5,330 nt of DNA from assembly GCA_030600135.1 (NCBI GenBank), contig JAUVMS010000284.1, positions 1-5,330 of the forward strand, in the 5' to 3' direction. Below the pieces are notes generated by a model that was not told where the DNA came from, made no database searches, and saw only the letters and a list, made by a program, of their open reading frames with translations. Made by a program: the position numbers and the translations under genes. How positions within the stretch are numbered: position 1 is the first letter of the stretch; each line of letters opens with the position of its first letter. This document shows positions 1 through 5,330 of this stretch, piece by piece. The DNA is from Hyphomicrobiales bacterium. Lineage in GTDB: Bacteria; Pseudomonadota; Alphaproteobacteria; Rhizobiales; JAUVMS01.

Positions 1-10
1 CAACCGGCCG

Positions 11-1429
11 TCACGACACCTCCGTCTCCCACAGACGATGGGTCAGGACGCCGACGTCGCGCTCGATCGCCTCCATCGCATCCAGCACCAAATCCTCGCG
101 GAACTTTCGCCCGACGATTTGCACGCCGGCGGGGCGCCCCTCGATCAGCCCAATTGGAACAACGCCCGCCGGCAGGCCGAGATAGTTCAGTCCCATCGAG
201 TAAACCGAGGCCTGAAAGATGTCTTGGGCACTCTCAAAACAGCGCTGGTCCTCGTCCCAGTCGTACGTTGGACGCATTAAGAAGGGTGTTAGAACGAGCG
301 GATAGCGCTCTGTAAAAACGTTCCAATCCCTTACCAGCGCGGTCCGCGCTGCGATCCTTTCGATATAGCCATCAGCGTCGAGCGTCTCGCCCATCCGCTC
401 AAAATAATCGAACATTCGCTGGATGGTTTCGCTGCCATGCTCACGAATGCCGGGACCCAGAAGCCTATTGAGCTCGAACACCGCAACTTCGAACCACTCT
501 TGCGCCACATCTGCGATGGACGGTGTCGCGGGCTCTTCGACTGCGTATCCCGCCTCTTGTAAAGTTGTGGCTGCTCGCTCCAGTCCAGCGACAATCTCAG
601 GGTGAATGTCGTAACCACACGGCTCTTTCGTAAGAGCAACTTTGATCGGTTGTTCAAGGGTTGGACCATCAAACGGCACGGGCGTCCACCAGGGGTCACG
701 CGCGTCGCCGCCGGCCATGACCTTTGTCGCCAATCTGACATCGCAGACTTCGCGGCACATCGCCCCCTGGACCGACATGAGCTGGGCCAATAGGCCACGC
801 TCGACGGTCGCCGACGGGTTATAGGCCGGCACCCGACCGAGGCCCGGCTTGATGGTCGCCAGACCACAGCAAAAAGCAGGGAACCTGAGCGAGCCGCCAA
901 TATCGTTGCCGTGGTGTATCGGGCCGAAACCCGCTGCGGCAGCTGCTCCACCGCCGCCCGACGATCCACCAGGACTTGCACGCTCGCTCCAGGGGCTCTT
1001 GGTGCGGCCATGCAGCGGGTTGTCCGTCGTCAGCCGCATGGAGAATTCAGGAGTATTGGTGCGGCCGATTACGATGGCGCCGGCGTTCGTCAAATTGCGC
1101 ACGACGGGCGAGTTGTCCGGCGCAATAATCTCCTCGAACGCCGCCACGCCATTGGGTGTGGGTGTGCCTTTGACGTCGATGTTTTCCTTGATGGTGACCG
1201 GAATGCCGTGCAGGGGGCCGAGCGTTTCTTCATTCTTTACGGCCTTGTCAGCCAACTCCGCCTGTCGCATCGCGTCATGGGAATAGTCGTAGACAATGGC
1301 ATTCAGGTCGGGATTGCGTTCGCGAACGCGCTCGACAACGGAGGCCATGACGTCCGCACAACCAAAAGTCCGCGCCCGAATGCCCATAGCCAACTCAACG
1401 GCGCTCAACTTCCACAATGCATCTGCCAT
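11..1429 (-). CDS. Amidase-signature family hydrolase
   Basis: Probable C-N hydrolase of the amidase signature family, cytoplasmic (no signal peptide seen), cleaving an amide to a carboxylic acid; the substrate is unknown. Numbering from the ATG at 1429, the Ser-cisSer-Lys triad is visible. Lys81 lies in GIPVTIKENIDVKG, the cis-Ser is in the Gly/Ser-rich loop SPGGSSGGGGAAAAAG (about 153-168, Ser156/157), and the nucleophile is Ser180 in NDIGGSLRFPAF. The usual second Ser of GGSSGGS is Gly here, as happens in some family members. The predicted length of 472 residues is normal, and the C-terminal GLPAGVVPIG...GRPAGVQIVG block is intact. The frame is open six codons further to a TTG at 1447, but I prefer the ATG because AAGGGG lies 9 bases before it and nothing similar precedes the TTG. 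It is co-directional with the mutase operon, 121 bases downstream of the GTPase gene. A role in feeding an acid into the mutase pathway is only inference. It could also be annotated as an Asp/Glu-tRNA amidotransferase GatA homologue, but the absence of gatB/gatC neighbours argues against that. Confidence 0.93.
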   Translation of the reverse strand: MADALWKLSAVELAMGIRARTFGCADVMASVVERVRERNPDLNAIVYDYSHDAMRQAELADKAVKNEETLGPLHGIPVTIKENIDVKGTPTPNGVAAFEEIIAPDNSPVVRNLTNAGAIVIGRTNTPEFSMRLTTDNPLHGRTKSPWSERASPGGSSGGGGAAAAAGFGPIHHGNDIGGSLRFPAFCCGLATIKPGLGRVPAYNPSATVERGLLAQLMSVQGAMCREVCDVRLATKVMAGGDARDPWWTPVPFDGPTLEQPIKVALTKEPCGYDIHPEIVAGLERAATTLQEAGYAVEEPATPSIADVAQEWFEVAVFELNRLLGPGIREHGSETIQRMFDYFERMGETLDADGYIERIAARTALVRDWNVFTERYPLVLTPFLMRPTYDWDEDQRCFESAQDIFQASVYSMGLNYLGLPAGVVPIGLIEGRPAGVQIVGRKFREDLVLDAMEAIERDVGVLTHRLWETEVS

Positions 1430-1438
1430 AGCCACAAT

Positions 1439-1444
1439 CCCCTT
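1439..1444 (-). promoter_or_regulatory. Ribosome binding site deciding the amidase start
   Basis: On the minus strand this reads AAGGGG, 9 bases before the ATG at 1429. It favours that ATG over the in-frame TTG at 1447, which has no purine-rich stretch before it. Confidence 0.55.
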
Positions 1445-1513
1445 CAAATAGGAGACGAAGGATAGTGGAGACGATCGCCCGCGCCAATCAGCAAGCTATG
1501 GATTGTGCGGAAA

Positions 1514-1519
1514 TGTCAA
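1514..1519 (-). promoter_or_regulatory. Possible -35 box for the amidase gene
   Basis: A perfect TTGACA is read on the minus strand in the gap between the GTPase gene and the amidase gene, about 85 bases before the amidase ATG. No good -10 box stands at 16-18 bases; the best nearby candidate is TAGCTT at a 15-base spacing. It may therefore be a weak or activator-dependent promoter, or chance. If real, the amidase would not depend wholly on the TetR-controlled operon promoter. Confidence 0.2.
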
Positions 1520-1522
1520 AGA

Positions 1523-1539
1523 CGACGAGGCCATCGTCG
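1523..1539 (-). terminator. Weak hairpin after the GTPase gene
   Basis: CGACGA and TCGTCG form a perfect 6-bp stem around a 5-base loop, 11 bases past the GTPase stop codon. The minus strand then reads TCTTTGACATTT, which is T-rich but interrupted. The stem is short for an intrinsic terminator, so it may only attenuate read-through into the amidase gene or may be accidental. Confidence 0.2.
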
Positions 1540-1550
1540 CCCGACGGGCT

Positions 1551-2498
1551 TCAAGTTCCCAACAACCGTCGCGCGGCATCGATCGGCGAAAGTTCAGCAG
1601 TGAGGATTTCGTCACAGAGCCGGTCGACCTCGGGCCCGCCCTCCTTTCGGATACGCTGATCGATGAGATCGGTCACGGCCCAGGCGAGGAGTTGGCGCGC
1701 CCTTCGGCGGCGCCGCTCGGCCGGGCTTCGGCTGGCGGCAGTCGCAATCTCGGCGATCTTGGCCGCAAGCTCGTCGACGCCCCCGCCAGTGGTCGCAACG
1801 GTCTTGACGACGCTCGTATCACCGCCCCCACGCCTCAGCGACAGTGCAAACTGGAGCTGACGATAGGTTCTTTCAGCGTCCGGCAAATCCGCCTTGTTGA
1901 CCACCAGCAGATCGGCAATCTCCAGGATGCCAGCCTTCATGGCCTGAATGTCATCGCCGAGCCCCGGCGCGCTCAAGACCACGCGAATGTCGGCGATCTC
2001 CGCCACGTCGATATTCGATTGCCCGGCTCCCACGGTCTCGACGATGATCACGTCCCTGCCGGAGGCATCCATGGCATCGATGATGCGCACGGCAGCGGGC
2101 GAGAGCCCTCCGACGTGCCCGCGCGACGCGAGCGAGCGAATAAAGACGCCATCGTCGCCGGTGTGCTCCGACATCCTAATGCGGTCGCCCAAGATCGCAC
2201 CGCCGGAAATCGGACTGGATGGGTCGACGGCGATAACGCCGACGGTTTTATTCTCCGCCCGCAATCGGCCAATATAGGCATTCACCAGTGTCGACTTACC
2301 CGCGCCGGGCGGGCCGGTAAATCCGACCACGATCGCCTGGCCGAGGAAGGGGGCCATATCCTCGAGCAATTGCGGCGCAGACTTCGACAGGCGCTCCAGC
2401 TCGGTGATGACCCGCGCCAGTGCACCCAGCTCGCCGGCACGCATGCGCTTCACGAGCGACTGTTCTTGCACCGCAGGTCCGGAAATCGAGCCGGTCAT
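1551..2498 (-). CDS. meaB: MeaB/ArgK-type GTPase, chaperone of the B12-dependent acyl-CoA mutase
   Basis: P-loop GTPase of the SIMIBI/MeaB group (MeaB in Methylorubrum, MMAA in humans). By family knowledge it uses GTP to gate adenosylcobalamin loading into the mutase and to remove inactivated cofactor. The 315 residues show Walker A GPPGAGKST at 62-70, Mg-binding Asp92 in VDPSSPISGGAILGDRIRM (91-109), SLASRG at 122-127, ETVGAGQ at 154-160, the switch-like GDDIQAMKAGILEIAD segment at 181-196, and the base-specificity motif NKAD at 201-204. The basic C-terminal helix after about 258 (RSPAERRRRRARQLL) fits the dimerisation arm of the family. All signature motifs are intact and the length is typical. 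The ATG overlaps the stop codon of the mutase large subunit as ATGA. The stretch before it has no clear Shine-Dalgarno, so translational coupling is likely. The old ArgK arginine-kinase label is not appropriate in this setting. Confidence 0.96.
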   Translation of the reverse strand: MTGSISGPAVQEQSLVKRMRAGELGALARVITELERLSKSAPQLLEDMAPFLGQAIVVGFTGPPGAGKSTLVNAYIGRLRAENKTVGVIAVDPSSPISGGAILGDRIRMSEHTGDDGVFIRSLASRGHVGGLSPAAVRIIDAMDASGRDVIIVETVGAGQSNIDVAEIADIRVVLSAPGLGDDIQAMKAGILEIADLLVVNKADLPDAERTYRQLQFALSLRRGGGDTSVVKTVATTGGGVDELAAKIAEIATAASRSPAERRRRRARQLLAWAVTDLIDQRIRKEGGPEVDRLCDEILTAELSPIDAARRLLGT

Positions 2499-4180
2499 GG
2501 CACGATGAGAGGTTCGCCGAAGCCGTAGACCTCACGCAATCGGTGGCAGATTTCGCCATGGGTGGCGTTGGCATCGGCCGCCTCGACAATCTTGCCGAAG
2601 ACGTTTTCGTCTACGCTTTCGCCAGCCCGCGCAAGATCGTCGAGCGCGCGCGTCACGGCTTCCTGATTTCTCTCCGCCTTAAACCTCTTCAACCGCATCA
2701 ATTGCGCTTCGATTACCTCTCCCGAAGGCGGCTTCAATGGCTCACGTGCCATCTGGTCATCATCCGCGACAAGGTTCTTGTTGACACCGACGATGGTCTC
2801 CTCGCCACTCTCAACCCGTTCTTGGAAGGCGAGTGCCGAATCGCCAACCATGCTTTGCACCAATCCGGTCTCGACAGCGGCAAACATTCCGCCTGCTTGA
2901 TCAATGCGCTCAATCACTTCGAGAATCTTGGCCTCCATCTCATTGGTGAGGGTCTCCACATAGTAGGACCCTCCGAGCGGATCGATGACGTTCGTTAGGT
3001 GGGCTTCTTCCTTCAATATCTCTTGCGTGGCAACCGCGATGCGAGCGGCCTTCTCGGTCGGCACACTCAAAACTTCGTCATAGGCATCGGTATGCAGCGA
3101 CTGCAAGCCGCCGAAAATTCCCGCCATGGCCTGCACCGTGACACGCGAAATGTTGTTAAGCGGTTGCTCGCGCGTCAGATCCACGCCCGATGTCTGGGCA
3201 TGGAATTTAAATCGCCATGCTTTGGGGTTCTGGGCCCCGAACCGTTCGCGCACGAGGCGCTGCCAGACCCGGCGCCCGGCACGAAACTTGGCGATTTCCT
3301 CAAAGAAACTGATGGAGATATCGAAAAAGAACGTAAACCGTGGCAGGAACTGATCCGGATCGAGCCCTCGCGCAACACAGTCGTTGGCATACTGGATCGC
3401 GGTCGAGAGCGTCAGCCCCATGGCTTCGCCAGGCGTCGCGCCACCTTGCTGCATGTGCTGGCCGACGACGGACAGCGGGTTCCAGCCAGGCACGTGCTTT
3501 TGGGCAAAAACGATATGGTCGAGCAGCACCCGACGCGCACCCGGCAACGCCAATCGGAAGAACATATGGTTGCAGACGAAATGCGAGATGTAGTCGCTCT
3601 GGTTCGACGTGCCGGTAATTTTGTTCCATGGGATGCCACGTCGCTTGGCAACGCAGAGCAGCAGCGCCAGCAGGGTGAACGGGGAGGGATCGTTGAGGGC
3701 CGTGGAGAAATCACCGATTGGAATATCGCGATAGCAGATGCCCATATCCTCAACCGTATTGACCACGGCTCCACACGTCCCGAGCAGCAGGGGGTCAACC
3801 TCGTCGCCGTCGTAGCCACGGTAAACGGAATTACAGGGGATCAGGCTCCCGGCATTGCTGCCATGGGCAATGAGATTTTTCAGCCGTTCGTTATAATCCT
3901 CCGGCGTGCCGAGGCCGATCAATTGCCGTTGCGACCAGCTGCGCCCTCGGTGCATCGTCGCATAGATGCCGCGCGTCATTGGCAGCTGGCCGGGAAAGCC
4001 TAAGTCGTCCATGTAGTTGGCGGGATCCCAATCGGCCAACGTATAGAGCGGCTTAACCTCGATGCCGGAGCGGTTCCGGGGGTTGGGCGGATCACCCAAC
4101 TGCTCGTTGTAGTCCGATCTCCATTCGGCGCGCGCGGTATCAAACCCTGGCAACGGCAGCTGTACGGCTTCGTTCTTCAT
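2495..4180 (-). CDS. Divergent adenosylcobalamin-dependent acyl-CoA mutase, large (catalytic) subunit
   Basis: TIM-barrel catalytic subunit of a two-subunit carbon-skeleton mutase. It carries the family landmarks SGIEVKPLYT (38-47), GFPGQLPMTRGIYATM (61-76), RGYD (121-124), GQHMQQGGAT with the conserved active-site His242 (240-249), FFFDISISFFEEIAKFRAGRR (284-304), HAQTSG (327-332), QSLHTDAYDE (360-369) and IDPLGGSYYVE (399-409). The 561 residues lack a B12 domain, which the gene upstream supplies. By alignment from memory with Propionibacterium methylmalonyl-CoA mutase, Tyr89 is Leu87 (RQLIGLG for RQYAGF), Arg207 is Asn204, Ala116 is Ile114 and Tyr243 is Gln241. Isobutyryl-CoA mutase has Phe/Gln at the first two positions and 2-hydroxyisobutyryl-CoA mutase has Ile/Gln plus Asp at the third, so none of these three activities is supported. 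Automated annotation as methylmalonyl-CoA mutase would probably be wrong. The substrate is unknown, and I would call it simply an acyl-CoA mutase. It overlaps the genes on both sides by 4 bases. Confidence 0.95.
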   Translation of the reverse strand: MKNEAVQLPLPGFDTARAEWRSDYNEQLGDPPNPRNRSGIEVKPLYTLADWDPANYMDDLGFPGQLPMTRGIYATMHRGRSWSQRQLIGLGTPEDYNERLKNLIAHGSNAGSLIPCNSVYRGYDGDEVDPLLLGTCGAVVNTVEDMGICYRDIPIGDFSTALNDPSPFTLLALLLCVAKRRGIPWNKITGTSNQSDYISHFVCNHMFFRLALPGARRVLLDHIVFAQKHVPGWNPLSVVGQHMQQGGATPGEAMGLTLSTAIQYANDCVARGLDPDQFLPRFTFFFDISISFFEEIAKFRAGRRVWQRLVRERFGAQNPKAWRFKFHAQTSGVDLTREQPLNNISRVTVQAMAGIFGGLQSLHTDAYDEVLSVPTEKAARIAVATQEILKEEAHLTNVIDPLGGSYYVETLTNEMEAKILEVIERIDQAGGMFAAVETGLVQSMVGDSALAFQERVESGEETIVGVNKNLVADDDQMAREPLKPPSGEVIEAQLMRLKRFKAERNQEAVTRALDDLARAGESVDENVFGKIVEAADANATHGEICHRLREVYGFGEPLIVP

Positions 4181-4620
4181 GACGCATTCTCCTGCTCTCG
4201 CTCCCGCCGAGCCTTGGCCGCAAGCGCCGCAACTTCGCCAACGATGTCGTCGCGCGCCGAACCTGGATGAAAAACCTTGGAGACGCCGGCGTCCACGAGA
4301 TCCGCTTCGTCGTCATCCGGCACAATGCCGCCGACAACCACTTTGACGTGGCCGAGACCGGCGTCCTCGAGCGCCACCATGAGCTTCGGTACCAGCAAAT
4401 GGTCCGTCGCCAACGAACTGACGCCGATGACGTCCACATCCTCTTCCAGCGCCAAGCGCACGACGCGATCAATCTCCTGCCATGGCGATGTGTAGATCAC
4501 CTCCATGCCGGCATCGCGCAGGAAGGCCGCGACGATGCGGCTGCCACGATCATGGCCATCGAGACCGATCTTGGTCACCAACACACGTGGCGGAAACGTT
4601 TCGTCGCTATTGGATGTCAT
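4177..4620 (-). CDS. Cobalamin-binding small subunit of the acyl-CoA mutase
   Basis: Stand-alone B12-binding (Rossmann-like) domain protein of 147 residues. It pairs with the large subunit to form the active mutase and carries the cobalt. The base-off/His-on signature KIGLDGHDRG is at 17-26: Asp21, cobalt-ligand His23 and Gly26, with the customary Lys17. The second half of the signature follows at SSLATDHLLVP (68-78) and VVVGGIVPDDD (94-104), then AGVSKVFHPGS (111-121). Most methylmalonyl- and isobutyryl-CoA mutases have A-A/S-G-H where this one has ATDH, and GPGT where it has HPGS; both differences are mild and do not touch the cobalt ligand. The length fits IcmB/HcmB-like separate subunits (about 135-150 residues). 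The domain is complete, so cofactor binding is expected. CAGGA at 4630-4634 lies 9 bases before the ATG. The ATG overlaps the regulator stop codon, and the small-subunit stop overlaps the large-subunit start, which fits coordinated production of the two subunits. Confidence 0.95.
   Translation of the reverse strand: MTSNSDETFPPRVLVTKIGLDGHDRGSRIVAAFLRDAGMEVIYTSPWQEIDRVVRLALEEDVDVIGVSSLATDHLLVPKLMVALEDAGLGHVKVVVGGIVPDDDEADLVDAGVSKVFHPGSARDDIVGEVAALAAKARREREQENAS
4188..4193 (-). promoter_or_regulatory. Strong ribosome binding site of the mutase large subunit
   Basis: The minus strand reads AGGAGA 7 bases before the ATG at 4180, inside the last codons of the small-subunit gene. It is the best Shine-Dalgarno in the operon and supports this start. 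It suggests that the large subunit is translated well in addition to any coupling. Confidence 0.7.
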
Positions 4621-5213
4621 GCGTCGCCATCCTGAATTTCCGTCCCCCGCCGCAAATTCTCAACCAGCGCATGGGCGATATCAGCAAGATCGGCATGCTC
4701 TGCTCGGTACCACACTTGCGTCCAATTGAGTGCGCCCAGCAGCTGCAAACGCAGAAGATTGCGATTTGTGCCGGCCCGAAGTTCTAAAGCATCAATCAAT
4801 CGCCGAAATCGCTCCTCGTACTGCCTCCTGAGCGTGGTCAGTTCGCCTGCCACCTCTTCAATATCCGTTGGCAGCACGCGAATGACAACTTTGGCAAAGC
4901 CGTTCTCAGCCACAAGGACCTCGAGGTGACGCCAGCACGCGCGTTCCAAATTTGTCCATGGATCAGTGCTGGCGTGGATCTCTTCATCAACCGCGCTGCT
5001 GATCCGCTCGACGCCGGTCTTGTAGACCGCCAGCAGGAGCCCGGCCTTCGATACAAAGTGGGCATAGACCGCGCCGGGCGTCACGCCCATTTCGCGCGCG
5101 ATGTCGCGGATCGAGGTGCCGTCGTAACCGTTCCTGGCAAAGAGCTCTGCTGCGACAGTCACAAATCGCTCACGAGCGCTCAAATCCGTCGTCTTTTGTA
5201 CCGTCTCAAGCAT
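4617..5213 (-). CDS. TetR/AcrR-family transcriptional regulator
   Basis: Probable repressor of its own operon. Numbering from the ATG at 5213 (198 residues, normal for the family), the N-terminal helix-turn-helix runs from about 13 to 60. It includes ERFVTVAAELFARNGYDGTS, then IRDIAREMGVTPGAVYAHF with the recognition helix around 44-52. The remainder is an all-helical ligand domain. Its end, LLGALNWTQVWYR (158-170), resembles the ligand/dimer domain of TetR regulators often linked to acyl-CoA catabolism; that comparison is from memory. An acyl-CoA of the mutase pathway as ligand is inference. The start is uncertain. The frame is open to a TTG at 5270, but that codon would lie only about 14 bases from the predicted transcription start with no Shine-Dalgarno. 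The ATG at 5213 has only a weak GTGTGGG nearby. The gene ends in an ATGA overlap with the small-subunit gene, an unusual direct coupling of a regulator to its target. Confidence 0.92.
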   Translation of the reverse strand: MLETVQKTTDLSARERFVTVAAELFARNGYDGTSIRDIAREMGVTPGAVYAHFVSKAGLLLAVYKTGVERISSAVDEEIHASTDPWTNLERACWRHLEVLVAENGFAKVVIRVLPTDIEEVAGELTTLRRQYEERFRRLIDALELRAGTNRNLLRLQLLGALNWTQVWYRAEHADLADIAHALVENLRRGTEIQDGDA

Positions 5214-5271
5214 GCCCACACGCGTACAATCGACCACATTAACTTTGCGATCTGAGGTTTTTGGGTTCAAC

Positions 5272-5289
5272 TGAGTGAACGTTCGTTCA
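5272..5289. promoter_or_regulatory. Putative TetR operator palindrome
   Basis: TGAGTGAACGTTCGTTCA is an 18-bp inverted repeat centred at 5280/5281. Seven of nine positions per half match, with a perfect GAACGTTC core and perfect TGA/TCA ends. Size, symmetry and the TGA...TCA style match known TetR operators. It covers the expected transcription start of the regulator promoter, a position where a bound dimer would block transcription. That the neighbouring TetR protein binds it is inferred from location. Confidence 0.65.
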
Positions 5290-5290
5290 T

Positions 5291-5319
5291 TTTGTAGAGA
5301 ATGATGTCGTAGTGGTCAC
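5291..5319 (-). promoter_or_regulatory. Predicted sigma70-type promoter of the tetR-mutase-meaB operon
   Basis: On the minus strand, GTGACC (5314-5319, 4 of 6 matches to TTGACA) and TACAAA (5291-5296, 4 of 6 matches to TATAAT) are separated by exactly 17 bases. The predicted start of transcription, about 5284, falls inside the palindrome at 5272-5289. Each box alone is weak; the spacing and the operator support the call. With the ATG at 5213 the leader would be about 70 bases. Confidence 0.45.
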
Positions 5320-5330
5320 GTGTAGCTCCG

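Noticed and set aside
331..1011. Minus-strand frame of 226 codons inside the amidase gene
   Set aside because: It is in a different frame of the same strand, rich in Arg and Ser, with no domain. It overlaps the amidase catalytic core, which is clearly coding in its own frame.
11..1429. Amidase as GatA, subunit A of Asp/Glu-tRNA amidotransferase
   Set aside because: No gatB or gatC is adjacent, and the neighbourhood is a catabolic-type operon. The triad is shared by the whole family and does not prove GatA.
1503..2528. Long plus-strand open frame (341 codons) opposite the MeaB gene
   Set aside because: It lies wholly antisense to a gene with every MeaB motif. The translation is His/Arg/Asp-rich without a recognisable domain, as expected from the reverse frame of a GC-rich gene.
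2999..4003. Long plus-strand open frame (334 codons) opposite the mutase large subunit
   Set aside because: It is antisense to a strongly conserved catalytic gene. The composition is typical of a shadow frame and no motif was recognised.
2495..4180. Naming the large subunit methylmalonyl-CoA mutase (mutA/mcm) or isobutyryl-CoA mutase (icmA)
   Set aside because: The residues that define those activities (Tyr/Arg or Phe/Gln) are Leu87 and Asn204 here, so a specific name would claim a substrate the sequence does not support.
5317..5322. CACGTG palindrome near the right end
   Set aside because: It is a six-base palindrome with no extended symmetry, overlapping the proposed -35 box; this length is expected by chance.
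5271..5330. Divergent plus-strand gene starting near the right edge
   Set aside because: No plus-strand start with a ribosome binding site is seen in the last 60 bases. A divergent gene beyond the window sharing the operator remains possible but cannot be shown.

Overview
The window most resembles a GC-rich proteobacterial chromosome, probably an alphaproteobacterium. This rests on base composition, compact minus-strand gene packing and overall protein flavour, so the taxonomic guess is weak. All five genes I can support lie on the minus strand, so transcription runs from the right end of the window to the left.

Reading in the direction of transcription, there is first a promoter/operator region (about 5272-5319): a weak sigma70-type promoter with an 18-bp imperfect palindrome at the expected transcription start. 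Then come a TetR-family regulator (4617 to about 5213), a stand-alone cobalamin-binding small subunit of an acyl-CoA mutase (4177-4620), the catalytic large subunit (2495-4180), and a MeaB/ArgK-type P-loop GTPase that protects or reloads such mutases (1551-2498). Each of these four genes overlaps the next by the same ATGA stop/start overlap, so they form one tightly coupled operon in which the regulator is the first gene. After a gap of 121 bases lies an amidase-signature hydrolase (11-1429), which may be co-transcribed or may have its own weak promoter.

The system is an adenosylcobalamin-dependent carbon-skeleton mutase with its G-protein chaperone, under TetR control. The large subunit is clearly of the methylmalonyl-CoA mutase superfamily, but the residues that define substrate choice in the known members are all different. 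The Tyr of methylmalonyl-CoA mutase (Phe in isobutyryl-CoA mutase, Ile in 2-hydroxyisobutyryl-CoA mutase) is Leu87. The carboxylate-binding Arg (Gln in the other two) aligns with Asn204. The position of the hydroxyl-binding Asp of 2-hydroxyisobutyryl-CoA mutase is Ile114. The cobalamin-binding subunit is canonical (Asp-x-His-x-x-Gly, cobalt-ligand His23), so the enzyme is probably active but on an acyl-CoA that cannot be named from the sequence. I regard this as the main candidate for undescribed biology here.

No RNA gene, mobile element, CRISPR array or long repeat was seen. No CoA ligase, epimerase or dehydrogenase that would reveal the pathway is present; such genes may lie outside the window.
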